Source of the DNA: DATBGZ01 sp036557785
GTDB taxonomy: Bacteria; Actinomycetota; Actinomycetes; Mycobacteriales; Micromonosporaceae
Length of the DNA stretch: 64,000 nt
Direction: 5' to 3'
Assembly (NCBI GenBank): GCA_036557785.1
Contig: DATBGZ010000098.1
Location: 51,090 to 115,089, forward strand
The notes below the pieces were generated by a model. The model was not told where the DNA came from and searched no databases. It saw nothing but the letters and a program-made list of their open reading frames with translations. Each line of letters opens with the position of its first letter. The first letter of the stretch is position 1. Shown here one piece after another: positions 8,840 through 17,222 of this stretch. A program made the position numbers and the translations under genes.

Positions 8840-9739
8840 GTGACGCGACGCTACCGCCGACCATCCGGGAACCCTCAGGTCGCGTTGGTGACCTGTGCCG
8901 AACTGCCCGACCTCGACCCCGACGACCAACTCGTGCGCGCTTCGCTGGAGCGGGCCGGCGTCGCGGTGACGGCGGCCGTGTGGGATGACCCGACAGTGGC
9001 GTGGGAGGCGTACGACCTCGTCGTCCTGCGCAGCACCTGGGACTACTCGCGACGCCGCGACGCGTTCGTCGACTGGGCGGCGAAGGTGCCGCGGCTCGCG
9101 AACCCCGCCGAGGTCGTGGCGTGGAACACCGACAAGCGGTACCTGCGCGAACTCGCCGAGGCCGGCGTACCCGTGGTCGCCACGACGTGGGTCGCGCCCG
9201 GCGACGAGTGGCAGGCACCCGCCGCGGGCCTCTGGGTCATCAAGCCGGCGGTCAGCGCGGGCAGCCTCGACACGGGCCGCTACGACTGCGCCGATCCCGC
9301 GCACCGCGCACTCGCGCTCGACCACATCGCCCGACTGCACGCGTCCGGCCGGCTCGTGATGGTGCAGCCGTACCTCGGCACGGTCGACACGCACGGCGAG
9401 ACCGGACTGCTCTATCTCGAGGGCGCCTACTCCCACGCGATCCGCAAGGGACCGATGCTGCGTGGGCCGGACGTGCCCAGGCCCGGGTTGTACGAGCCGG
9501 AGCACATCACGCCCCGGCAGCCCTCCACCGCGGAGCGGGCGGTCGCCGATGCCGCGCTCGGTGCGCTGCCGTTCCCGCCGGATCGACTGCTCTACGCGCG
9601 CGTGGACCTGCTCGACGCCGGCCCGCGGGGCCCCGTCGTGATCGAACTGGAGCTCACCGAGCCGTCGCTCTTCCTCGCCACGGCCGCGGGCTCCGCCGAC
9701 CGCCTCGCGGCGGCGATCACCCGACGCGTGCGCCCCTGA
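8840..9739 (+). CDS. ATP-grasp domain protein (RimK/glutathione-synthase-like)
   Basis: This 299-residue cytosolic protein resembles ATP-grasp ligases. It has an N-terminal alpha/beta domain with VLRSTWDYSRRRDAF, a central WNTDKRYLRELAEAGVPVV segment, the lysine strand LWVIKPAVSAGSLDTGRY, and a C-terminal metal-binding strand ARVDLLDAGPRGPVVIELELTEPSLF. Such enzymes join a carboxylate to an amine or thiol with ATP. The substrate is not evident. The gene is convergent with ctaA, leaving 14 bp between the stops. Confidence 0.8.
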   Translation: MTRRYRRPSGNPQVALVTCAELPDLDPDDQLVRASLERAGVAVTAAVWDDPTVAWEAYDLVVLRSTWDYSRRRDAFVDWAAKVPRLANPAEVVAWNTDKRYLRELAEAGVPVVATTWVAPGDEWQAPAAGLWVIKPAVSAGSLDTGRYDCADPAHRALALDHIARLHASGRLVMVQPYLGTVDTHGETGLLYLEGAYSHAIRKGPMLRGPDVPRPGLYEPEHITPRQPSTAERAVADAALGALPFPPDRLLYARVDLLDAGPRGPVVIELELTEPSLFLATAAGSADRLAAAITRRVRP

Positions 9740-9753
9740 GGGCGCGAGACCGT

Positions 9754-10707
9754 TTACGCGGTGGCGCCCACCGGGGCCTTCGTACGGTCCCGGCTGGGCG
9801 TGGCGCCGGGCCCGGGTCGCACCCGGATCGCCCAGACCAGGGCCAGCGTGGCGAGCCAGACCGCCGACGAGCCGGCCATGTGCAGGCTCACGAGAACGAT
9901 CGGCAGATGCGTGAAGTACTGGACGAAGCCGATCAGCCCCTGGGCCAGGCTGACGCCGAGCAGCAGGGCGGCCCGGTTCGCCGCGTGCAGGGCCCCGGCC
10001 GCGCGCAGGGCGAGCCAGGTGGCGACGACCAGCCCCAGGAAGAGCATCACGAGGTCCGTGTGGGCCTGCGCGATCGACTCCGGGTCCAGCCCAGTGCGTT
10101 TGGCCTTCTCGTCGCCCGCGTGCGGCCCACTGCCGGTGGTGATCGCCCCCGCCACGAGCACGGCGAGGCAGGCGACCACCAGCAGGCGTACGAGCATCCA
10201 CAGTGGACGGTTGACGGTGACCACGGGCCGTTCGTCGGACTCCGTGGTCGAGCGCCAGAACGCGTAGGTCGCCGCCAGCACAGCCGTCGAGGCGAGGAAG
10301 TGCAGGCCCACCACCCACGGGTTGAGCTGGGTCAGCACGGTGAGGCCACCGATCACCGCCTGGGCGGGGATGCCGAGCCCGGCGAGCACCGAGAGCCGGA
10401 CGACCCGGCGCCGCCTGGGGCGCTGGCGCAGCGCGGCGACGAACGCGGCGATCGCGATGATCGCGAGCACGAAGGTGAGCGTCCGGTTGGTGAACTCGAC
10501 GACGCCGTGGCCGCCCATGGCGTGCGTCGGCACGTACGACGCTTCCGTGCACTGGGGCCACGTGGGGCAGCCGAGCCCCGAACCGGTGAGGCGGACCGCA
10601 CCGCCGCTGATCACGATGCCCACGTTCGCGATCACCGAGGCGAGCGCGAGTCGCCGCAGCAGCGCCGGAGAGTCGAACTCCCGCAGGGAACGCCACGGCG
10701 TGGACAC
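9754..10707 (-). CDS. ctaA: heme A synthase (COX15/CtaA family)
   Basis: Integral membrane heme O monooxygenase that makes heme A for cytochrome aa3 oxidase. The 317 residues contain the family signature ISGGAVRLTGSGLGCPTWPQC with its extracellular cysteine pair, the heme-ligand histidine regions GGHGVVEFTNRTLTF, VGLHFLAS, AQAHTDLVMLF and VSLHMAGSS, and about eight membrane helices. It diverges from sufR. The pair ctaA/ctaB flanking the suf operon matches the mycobacterial arrangement. Confidence 0.93.
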   Translation of the reverse strand: MSTPWRSLREFDSPALLRRLALASVIANVGIVISGGAVRLTGSGLGCPTWPQCTEASYVPTHAMGGHGVVEFTNRTLTFVLAIIAIAAFVAALRQRPRRRRVVRLSVLAGLGIPAQAVIGGLTVLTQLNPWVVGLHFLASTAVLAATYAFWRSTTESDERPVVTVNRPLWMLVRLLVVACLAVLVAGAITTGSGPHAGDEKAKRTGLDPESIAQAHTDLVMLFLGLVVATWLALRAAGALHAANRAALLLGVSLAQGLIGFVQYFTHLPIVLVSLHMAGSSAVWLATLALVWAIRVRPGPGATPSRDRTKAPVGATA

Positions 10708-10793
10708 GCCGTCATGCTACGCGCGGGGTCCGTTTCGCCCCCTCGCTCCCCTCCGCTGCGCCTGTCCTCCGCGATCTTGGCCTTCCCTCTCTC

Positions 10794-10855
10794 CGCGATC
10801 TTGGGCGTATCGTCGTGATTGGAGATCGACTCACGACGATAAGCCCAAGATCGCG
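10794..10855. repeat. 62-bp near-perfect inverted repeat
   Basis: Two 25-nt arms (10794-10818 and 10831-10855) differ at a single base and flank a 12-nt loop. The arms begin CGCGATCTTGGGC. The element lies between divergent ctaA and sufR, so it is not a terminator for either. It is followed directly by GGGAAAGGGGGG (10855-10866), a tail also seen after the palindrome at 55966-56029 and, as GGGAAGGGGGG, at 19114. A partial copy of the arm start, CGCGATCTTGG, occurs just upstream near 10770. Confidence 0.85.
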
Positions 10856-10921
10856 GGAAAGGGGGGTGGCGGGGTAGACGTGAAAAGGGTCACTGCGGGG
10901 GCGGGTTTGCCGAGGGCTGGC

Positions 10922-10953
10922 GAATTACGTAACGTAGTCGTTGTGAATTACGT
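10922..10953 (+). promoter_or_regulatory. sufR promoter with candidate operator repeats
   Basis: The 9-mer GAATTACGT occurs at 10922-10930 and 10945-10953, 23 bp apart (about two helical turns). The copies flank a TAACGT -10 box (10930-10935) that sits 7 nt before the GTG at 10943. The first copy extends to the palindrome TTACGTAA. The arrangement suits autorepression of the leaderless sufR-suf transcript by SufR; that is inference. Confidence 0.5.
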
Positions 10954-11692
10954 GGAGGCGCCGCAGGCGAGCTCGCCCGGGCGCCGGGCTGGGACTCCCG
11001 TCGCGCTCACGTCCGGTGACAGCCGGACGAGGGCGCGGGTCGAGGCGTACCTGCTCGCCCATGGCGCGGCCACCGCGGCGGAGCTCGGCGAGGCGATGGG
11101 GCTCAGCCCGGCCGCCATCCGCAAGCACCTCGACGCCCTGGTCGCGGAGGGCTCCGTCGTCGCCCGCGAGCAGCACCCCGTCGGCGTGCGCGGGCGTGGC
11201 CGGCCGGCCAGGGCGTTCGCGCTGACCGAGCAGGGCCGGGCCCGCTGCGGCGGGCACACGTACGACAACCTCGCCTACGCCGCACTGCGCTGGATCGCCC
11301 GGGACGGCGACGAGGCCGTGGCGGCTTTCGCGGCGGACCTCGCCGGCAACCTGGAGAGTCGCTGCCGTGCCGCGACCGCCCACGCGGGCGATGATCCGCT
11401 GGCCCGGGCCGAGGCGCTGGCCGCGGCGCTCTCGACCGAGGGGTACGCGGCGTCCGCCTCTGTCATCAACTCCGGCGGCCAGCTCTGCCAGCATCACTGC
11501 CCGGTGGCGCAGGTGGCGGCGGAGTTCCCGCAACTCTGCGAGGCCGAGACCGCGGTCATCTCGCGACTGGTCGGCACCCACGTGCAGCGGTTGGCGACGA
11601 TCGCCCATGGCGACGGCGTCTGCACCACACACATTCCGGATCCACGACGAAGCGTCAGGCACGAACCCACGAAGACCGAGAGGGTGCGCTAG
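10943..11692 (+). CDS. sufR: SufR-type Fe-S-sensing transcriptional repressor
   Basis: A winged-helix regulator of 249 residues. The HTH is near residues 30-75 (RVEAYLLAHGAATAAELGEAMGLSPAAIRKHLDALV) with a wing motif GVRGRGRPARAF. The C-terminal half carries Cys182, Cys186, Cys199 and Cys227; the 12-residue gap between 186 and 199 matches the cluster-binding spacing known for SufR. Holo-SufR represses the suf operon when Fe-S is sufficient. The open frame runs far upstream, but a TAACGT box 7 nt before GTG 10943 marks the start. Its TAG is directly followed by the sufB ATG. Confidence 0.9.
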   Translation: MNYVEAPQASSPGRRAGTPVALTSGDSRTRARVEAYLLAHGAATAAELGEAMGLSPAAIRKHLDALVAEGSVVAREQHPVGVRGRGRPARAFALTEQGRARCGGHTYDNLAYAALRWIARDGDEAVAAFAADLAGNLESRCRAATAHAGDDPLARAEALAAALSTEGYAASASVINSGGQLCQHHCPVAQVAAEFPQLCEAETAVISRLVGTHVQRLATIAHGDGVCTTHIPDPRRSVRHEPTKTERVR

Positions 11693-13117
11693 ATGACCGA
11701 GCAGGTAGCTTCGACCCAGGCCGAGACACTCGCCAAGCTCGGGCGGTACGAGTACGGCTGGGCCGATACGGACGCCGCGGGAGCCAGCGCACGCCGTGGC
11801 CTGAACGAGGACGTCGTCCGCGACATCTCGGGCAAGAAGAACGAGCCCGAGTGGATGCTCGACCTGCGGCTGAAGGGACTGCGCCTGTTCGGGCGCAAGC
11901 CGCTGCCCGCGTGGGGTGCCGACCTGTCCACCATCGACTTCGACAACATTAAGTACTTCGTACGGTCGACCGAGAAGCAGGCCACCACCTGGGACGAGCT
12001 CCCAGCCGACATCAAGAATACGTATGACCGTCTGGGAATTCCTGAAGCGGAAAAGCAAAGGCTCATCGCTGGGGTAGCCGCTCAATATGAAAGTGAAGTT
12101 GTCTACCACAAAATTCGGGAAGATCTGGAACAGCAGGGAGTCATATTCCTCGACACGGACTCGGGGCTCAAGGAGCACGAGGATCTGTTCCGGGAGTACT
12201 TCAGCACGGTGATCCCGGTGGGGGACAACAAGTTTGCCGCCCTGAACACGGCGGTCTGGAGCGGGGGTAGTTTCATCTACGTGCCGAAGGGCGTGCACGT
12301 CGAGATCCCCCTGCAGGCGTACTTCCGCATCAACACCGAGAACATGGGGCAGTTCGAGCGGACGCTCATTATCGTCGATGAGGATGCGTATGTGCACTAC
12401 GTCGAGGGTTGCACGGCGCCGATCTACTCCTCCGACTCCCTGCACTCGGCTGTCGTGGAGATCGTCGTGAAGAAGGGCGCCCGCTGTCGGTACACGACGA
12501 TCCAGAACTGGTCCACGAACGTGTACAACCTCGTGACCAAACGAGCCGTGGCGCATGAGAACGCCACCATGGAATGGATCGATGGCAACCTGGGCAGCAA
12601 GATCACGATGAAGTACCCGTCGGTGTACCTGACCGGCGAGCACGCCAAGGGTGAGGTGCTCTCGGTCGCGATGGCGGGGGAGGGGCAGCACCAGGACGCG
12701 GGGGCCAAGATGGTGCACGCCGCTCCACACACATCGTCGACCATCATCTCCAAGTCGATCGCCCGCGGTGGCGGCCGCACGTCCTACCGGGGCCTGGTCC
12801 AGGTCCTCGACGGGTCCCACCACAGCAAGTCGACCGTCAAGTGCGACGCGCTGCTGGTCGACACGATCTCGCGCTCGGACACGTACCCGTACGTCGACAT
12901 CCGTGAAGACGATGTGGCGATGGGGCACGAGGCGACCGTGTCGAAGATCAGCGAGGACCAACTGTTCTACCTGATGAGTCGCGGGCTGACCGAGGACGAG
13001 GCGATGGCGATGATCGTGCGCGGCTTCATCGAGCCGATCGCGAAGGAACTGCCGATGGAGTACGCGTTGGAGCTCAACCGGCTCATCGAGATGCAGATGG
13101 AAGGGGCCGTCGGCTGA
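11693..13117 (+). CDS. sufB: Fe-S cluster assembly scaffold SufB
   Basis: Core of the SufBCD scaffold on which clusters are built. The 474 residues are collinear with the family: YFVRSTEKQATTWDELP, GVIFLDTDSGLKEH, the beta-helix FIYVPKGVHVEIPLQAYF, VEGCTAPIYSSDSLHSAVVE, and the conserved cysteine in STVKCDALLVDT. No intein is present, unlike mycobacterial SufB as I recall it. Codons 108-150 (about 12014-12142) have strikingly AT-rich third positions for this genome although the protein remains conserved. The ATG abuts the sufR stop and the TGA shares one base with the sufD ATG. Confidence 0.97.
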   Translation: MTEQVASTQAETLAKLGRYEYGWADTDAAGASARRGLNEDVVRDISGKKNEPEWMLDLRLKGLRLFGRKPLPAWGADLSTIDFDNIKYFVRSTEKQATTWDELPADIKNTYDRLGIPEAEKQRLIAGVAAQYESEVVYHKIREDLEQQGVIFLDTDSGLKEHEDLFREYFSTVIPVGDNKFAALNTAVWSGGSFIYVPKGVHVEIPLQAYFRINTENMGQFERTLIIVDEDAYVHYVEGCTAPIYSSDSLHSAVVEIVVKKGARCRYTTIQNWSTNVYNLVTKRAVAHENATMEWIDGNLGSKITMKYPSVYLTGEHAKGEVLSVAMAGEGQHQDAGAKMVHAAPHTSSTIISKSIARGGGRTSYRGLVQVLDGSHHSKSTVKCDALLVDTISRSDTYPYVDIREDDVAMGHEATVSKISEDQLFYLMSRGLTEDEAMAMIVRGFIEPIAKELPMEYALELNRLIEMQMEGAVG

Positions 13118-14265
13118 TGGGCGCCCCTGCTCTCGTACCGCCGAAGACGAAGTCCCAGGCGTTGCGGTCCTACGACGTTGCCTCCTTCCCGGCCCTGACC
13201 GGGCGTGAGGAGGAGTGGCGGTTCACTCCGTTGCGCAGGCTGCGCGGTCTGTCCACTGCGGACGGTTTGGGCGAGGCCAAGCGAAGCCCTACCTACGAGT
13301 TCGGCGACCTGCCCAGCGGCGCCATGGTCTCCACGGTGGACCGAGACGACCCGCGAGTGGGGAGCGCTCTGGTGCCGTTCGACCGCGTCAGCGCCCTCGC
13401 GTACGGCCAGGTCGATCAGGCGCTGCTGGTGCGCGTCGACAAGGGAGCGGTGGTTGACCGGCCGGTACCCGTGACGCTGGTCGGCACCGGTGCCGCCACG
13501 CCGACGTACGGACACACCCTCATCGAGGTCGGCGAGCTCGCCGAGGCCACGGTGGTGGTCGAGCAGACCGGCTCGGCGACGCTGGCCGACAACGTCGAGG
13601 TGCTCGTCGGCGACGGCGCCCGGCTCACGCTGGTCACGGTGGCGGACTGGGCCAGCGACAGCGTGCAGGCGCAGCACCTGCGGTTCCGCATCGGGCGTGA
13701 CGCACGGGTGACGCATGTGCAGGTGGCTCTCGGCGGCGACCTGGTGCGGCAGTACACCAGCGTCGAGTACACCGGGCGCGGCGGCGAGGCCGAGCTCTAC
13801 GGGCTCTACTTCGCTGGCGCCGGGCAGCACCTGGAGCATCGCCTGCTGGTGGATCACGGTGTTCCGGACTGCCGGTCCTACGTGGGCTACCGGGGCGCGC
13901 TGCAGGGCGAGCAGGCGCACACGGTCTGGGTTGGCGACGTACTGATCCGGGCCGAGGCGACCGGTACGGACACGTACGAGGTGAACCGCAACCTGGTGCT
14001 CACCGACGGCGCCCGCGCCGACTCGATCCCCAACCTGGAGATCGAGACCGGTGAGGTCATCGGTGCCGGCCACGCGAGCGCCACCGGTCGGTTCGATGAC
14101 GAGCAGTTGTTCTATCTGATGTCGCGCGGCATCACCGAGCCGGAGGCACGCAAGCTCGTGGTCCGCGGGTTCTTCGCCGAGCTGCTGGCGAAGGTGCCCG
14201 TCCCCGAGCTGCGCGACCGGCTCGGGGCGGTCATCGAGTCGCGGCTGGCCGAGGTCGGGGTCTGA
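13117..14265 (+). CDS. sufD: Fe-S cluster assembly protein SufD
   Basis: SufB paralogue that pairs with SufB and binds SufC in the scaffold. The 382 residues start with the REEEWRFTPLRRLRGL segment typical of SufD. They continue with a parallel beta-helix (HTLIEVGELAEATVVVEQTG) and end with the shared SufB/SufD signature RFDDEQLFYLMSRGITEPEARKLVVRGFF. The ATG overlaps the sufB stop by one base. The gene ends 31 bp before sufC, the longest gap within the operon. Confidence 0.96.
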   Translation: MGAPALVPPKTKSQALRSYDVASFPALTGREEEWRFTPLRRLRGLSTADGLGEAKRSPTYEFGDLPSGAMVSTVDRDDPRVGSALVPFDRVSALAYGQVDQALLVRVDKGAVVDRPVPVTLVGTGAATPTYGHTLIEVGELAEATVVVEQTGSATLADNVEVLVGDGARLTLVTVADWASDSVQAQHLRFRIGRDARVTHVQVALGGDLVRQYTSVEYTGRGGEAELYGLYFAGAGQHLEHRLLVDHGVPDCRSYVGYRGALQGEQAHTVWVGDVLIRAEATGTDTYEVNRNLVLTDGARADSIPNLEIETGEVIGAGHASATGRFDDEQLFYLMSRGITEPEARKLVVRGFFAELLAKVPVPELRDRLGAVIESRLAEVGV

Positions 14266-14296
14266 GCGGCCCGGAACGAGAGATGGAGTCATTTCA

Positions 14297-15106
14297 GTGA
14301 GTGTTCTCGATATCCGTGACCTGCAGGTCGCCGTGAAGCTACCCGACGGGCAGCGCAAGCCGATCCTGGCCGGAGTGACGCTGAGCGTCGCAGCGGGGCA
14401 GACGCACGCGATCATGGGCCCCAACGGCTCCGGCAAGTCCACCTTGGCCTACTCGATCGCCGGGCACCCGAAGTACGAGATCACGGGCGGATCGGTCATG
14501 CTCTATCCCGCAGCCTCGCCCGATGGCAACCTGCGGGACGGCGTCGACGTGCTGTCGATGACCGTCGACGAGCGGGCGCGGGCAGGTCTGTTCCTCGCCA
14601 TGCAGTACCCGGTCGAGGTGCCCGGGGTGAGCGTGGCGAACTTCCTGCGTACGGCCAAGACCGCGGTGGATGGGCAGGCGCCGAAGCTGCGCACGTGGGG
14701 CGGCGAGCTCAAGACCGCGATGGAGCGCCTGGCCATGGACCCGGCCTTCGCGCAGCGCAACGTCAACGAGGGCTTCTCGGGTGGCGAGAAGAAGCGCCAC
14801 GAGATCGTGCAGCTGGAGCTGCTGCGCCCCAAGATCGCGATCCTCGACGAAACCGATTCCGGGTTGGACATCGACGCGCTTCGGGTCGTGAGCGAGGGCG
14901 TGAACCGGGTGCGCGACACCGGATCGACCGGCATCCTGCTGATCACGCACTACACGCGGATCCTGCGGTACGTGAAGCCGGACTTCGTCCACGTCTTCGT
15001 CGGCGGCCGCATCGTCGAGGAGGGCGGGCCGGAGCTCGCCGAGCGCCTGGAGGACGAAGGATATGAGCGCTACCTCGCCGGCGCCGGCCCGGCCGCGGCC
15101 GCGTGA
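14297..15106 (+). CDS. sufC: SufC ATPase of the Fe-S assembly complex
   Basis: Soluble ABC-type ATPase that drives conformational change of SufB-SufD. Walker A is GPNGSGKST (41-49), the signature is FSGGEKKR (about 160-167), and Walker B is ILDETDSGLD. The SufC-specific regions AGLFLAMQYPVEVPGVSVANFLRTAK and HYTRILRYVKPDFVHV are both present. The GTG start has GAGATGGAG 12-16 nt upstream. Length (269) is slightly longer than the ~250 usual because of an Ala-rich C-terminal tail. Confidence 0.97.
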   Translation: MSVLDIRDLQVAVKLPDGQRKPILAGVTLSVAAGQTHAIMGPNGSGKSTLAYSIAGHPKYEITGGSVMLYPAASPDGNLRDGVDVLSMTVDERARAGLFLAMQYPVEVPGVSVANFLRTAKTAVDGQAPKLRTWGGELKTAMERLAMDPAFAQRNVNEGFSGGEKKRHEIVQLELLRPKIAILDETDSGLDIDALRVVSEGVNRVRDTGSTGILLITHYTRILRYVKPDFVHVFVGGRIVEEGGPELAERLEDEGYERYLAGAGPAAAA

Positions 15107-15116
15107 GGGGGTGGGC

Positions 15117-16403
15117 ATGACCGCCACGGCCACCGCGCCGCAGCTCGACGTCGAGAAGATCCGGGCTGACTTCCCGATCCTGGACCGGGACATCCACGGC
15201 AAGCGCCTGGTCTACCTGGACTCCGGCAACACCTCGCAGAAGCCACGGCAGGTCATCGAGGCCATGCGGGAGCACTTCGAACGGCACAACGCGAACGTCG
15301 CCCGTTCCGTGCACACCCTCGGTACCGAGGCGACCGCGGCTTACGAGGGTGCCCGGGAGAAGGTGGCCCGGTTCATCAACACCACGCAACCCGGTGAGGT
15401 GGTCTTCACCAAGAACGCCACCGAGGCGATCAACCTGGTGGCGTACGCCATGCTCGCCGCGTCGGTGGGCGGCGCACCCGGCGGCCAGGAGGCCCGGTTC
15501 CACGTCGGCCCGGGGGACGAGATCGTGGTCACCGAGATGGAGCACCACTCCAACATCGTGCCGTGGCAGCTGCTCTGCGAGCGCACCGGAGCGAAGCTGC
15601 GCTGGCTCGGCATCACCGACGATGGCCGGCTGGATCTGTCCACTCTGCACGACGTGGTGAACCCGCGCACCAAGCTCGTCTCGATGGTCCTCGTCTCCAA
15701 CATCCTGGGCACGGTCAACGACCCGGCCCGGGTCGTCGCCCGCGCCCGCGAGGTCGGCGCGCTGGTGCTCTTCGACGGGTCGCAGGCGGTGCCGCATCGG
15801 CCGGTGGACGTACGGGCCCTCGACGCGGACTTCCTCGCCTTCACCGGCCATAAGATGCTCGGTCCCACCGGCATCGGAGTCCTGTTCGGACGCTTCGAGC
15901 TGCTCGACGCGATGCCGCCGTTCCTCGGCGGCGGATCGATGATCGAGACGGTCACGATGCAGCGGTCGACCTACGCGGCCCCGCCGGCCCGGTTCGAGGC
16001 GGGGACGCCCCCGATCGCCGAGGCGGTCGGGCTCGGCGCGGCTGTGGAGTACCTCACCGCGGTCGGCATGGACGCGATCGCGGCCCACGAGACCTCACTG
16101 ACCGGTTATGCCCTGCAACGGTTGCAGGAGGTGCCGGACCTGCGCATCATCGGACCATCGACGACGCAGGGGCGCGGCGGCACGATCTCCTTCGACCTGG
16201 CGGGAATCCACCCGCACGACGTGGGGCAGATCCTCGACGCGGAAGGGGTCCAGGTGCGCGTCGGCCACCACTGCGCCCGCCCAGCCTGCTCCCGGTTCGG
16301 CGTAGCGGCCACGACCCGGGCGTCGCTCTACCTCTACAACACGACCGAGGAGGTCGACGCGCTCGTCGCGGCGGTCCACGAGGTACGGAGGGTGTTGGCG
16401 TGA
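15117..16403 (+). CDS. sufS: SufS cysteine desulfurase
   Basis: PLP enzyme (class V aminotransferase fold) that removes sulfur from cysteine as a persulfide. The Schiff-base lysine is Lys246 in TGHKMLGPTGIG and the catalytic cysteine is Cys386 in RVGHHCARPAC, the group II loop. EMEHHSNIVPWQLL is the cofactor-site segment. I chose ATG 15117 (428 residues), preceded by GAGGGGGTGGG, over the frame-open ATG at 15063, which lies inside sufC. It transfers sulfur to SufU, whose GTG overlaps its stop by 4 bp. Confidence 0.96.
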   Translation: MTATATAPQLDVEKIRADFPILDRDIHGKRLVYLDSGNTSQKPRQVIEAMREHFERHNANVARSVHTLGTEATAAYEGAREKVARFINTTQPGEVVFTKNATEAINLVAYAMLAASVGGAPGGQEARFHVGPGDEIVVTEMEHHSNIVPWQLLCERTGAKLRWLGITDDGRLDLSTLHDVVNPRTKLVSMVLVSNILGTVNDPARVVARAREVGALVLFDGSQAVPHRPVDVRALDADFLAFTGHKMLGPTGIGVLFGRFELLDAMPPFLGGGSMIETVTMQRSTYAAPPARFEAGTPPIAEAVGLGAAVEYLTAVGMDAIAAHETSLTGYALQRLQEVPDLRIIGPSTTQGRGGTISFDLAGIHPHDVGQILDAEGVQVRVGHHCARPACSRFGVAATTRASLYLYNTTEEVDALVAAVHEVRRVLA

Positions 16404-16855
16404 CGCAGGTCGGTGATCTTTACCAGGACATCATCAAGGATCACTACAAAAAGCCGCGCGGACACGGTCTGCGCGAGCCGTACGACGTGCACGTCCGACA
16501 CGTGAACCCGACCTGCGGTGACGAGGTGGAGCTGCGGGTGCACCTGGTCGACGGGAAGGTCGCCGATGTCTCGTACGAGGGCATCGGCTGCATGATCAGC
16601 CAGGCGTCGGCGAGCGTCCTGTACGAGCTGACGGTCGGCCGACCGATCGATCAGGCACTCTCCACTGTGGAGCAGTTCCAGGAGATGGTCGGCTCGCGGG
16701 GGCAGGCGGAGCCCGACGAAGCGATCCTCGAGGACGCGGTGGCGTTCGCGGGCGTGGCGAAGTTCCCGGCCCGGGTCAAGTGCGCGCTGCTCGCGTGGAT
16801 GGCGTTCAAGGACGCGACCGCACAGGCGATCGCGAAGGCGGGAGGCGAGGAATGA
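16400..16855 (+). CDS. sufU: SufU sulfurtransferase/scaffold
   Basis: IscU-like zinc protein that accepts persulfide sulfur from SufS. The 151 residues contain zinc ligands Cys39 and Asp41 (NPTCGDEV), Cys64 (GIGCMISQAS) and Cys128 (RVKCALLAW), all four intact. The SufU-type insertion between the second and third cysteines is present. The start overlaps sufS as GTGA and the stop overlaps the next gene as ATGA. Confidence 0.95.
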   Translation: MTQVGDLYQDIIKDHYKKPRGHGLREPYDVHVRHVNPTCGDEVELRVHLVDGKVADVSYEGIGCMISQASASVLYELTVGRPIDQALSTVEQFQEMVGSRGQAEPDEAILEDAVAFAGVAKFPARVKCALLAWMAFKDATAQAIAKAGGEE

Positions 16856-17211
16856 GCGAGACAACCGAGGCTGCTCCGGCCGGCAAGAAGGCGTCGCTGG
16901 AGGACATCGAGGAGGCGATGAAGGACGTCGTCGACCCCGAGCTCGGCATCAACGTCGTCGACCTCGGCCTCGTCTACGGGATGCACGTCGACGACGACAA
17001 CGTCGTGACGCTGGACATGACGCTCACCTCTGCCGCCTGCCCGCTGACCGACGTCATCGAGGACCAGGCGCACGCGGCGCTCTGCACCGGTCCCGGCGGT
17101 GGCCTGGCCTCCGACGTCCACATCAACTGGGTCTGGCTGCCGCCGTGGGGGCCGGACAAGATCACTGACTCCGGCCGCGAACAGTTGCGGTCGCTGGGCT
17201 TCAACGTCTGA
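16852..17211 (+). CDS. MIP18/DUF59 family Fe-S maturation protein (SufT-like)
   Basis: A 119-residue protein with the DUF59 core LEDIEEAMKDVVDPELGINVVDLGLVYG and the conserved cysteine in LTSAACPLTDVIEDQ. Proteins of this family help mature Fe-S proteins; the last place in the operon matches Rv1466 and SufT. A short polar N-terminus precedes the domain. The start at ATG 16852 uses a 4-bp overlap with sufU. The gene is convergent with the GH18-like gene, with 11 bp between stops. Confidence 0.9.
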   Translation: MSETTEAAPAGKKASLEDIEEAMKDVVDPELGINVVDLGLVYGMHVDDDNVVTLDMTLTSAACPLTDVIEDQAHAALCTGPGGGLASDVHINWVWLPPWGPDKITDSGREQLRSLGFNV

Positions 17212-17222
17212 CCCGACCCCGA

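Noticed and set aside
10925..12961. Minus-strand open frame of 678 codons opposite sufR/sufB
   Set aside because: It is a shadow frame: high-GC codon bias on the plus strand suppresses stops on the complement. The plus-strand proteins are clear family members.
11693..13117. Intein in sufB suggested by the odd codon patch
   Set aside because: The SufB alignment is continuous and 474 residues long. No inserted splicing domain or Cys/Asn splice junction is present.
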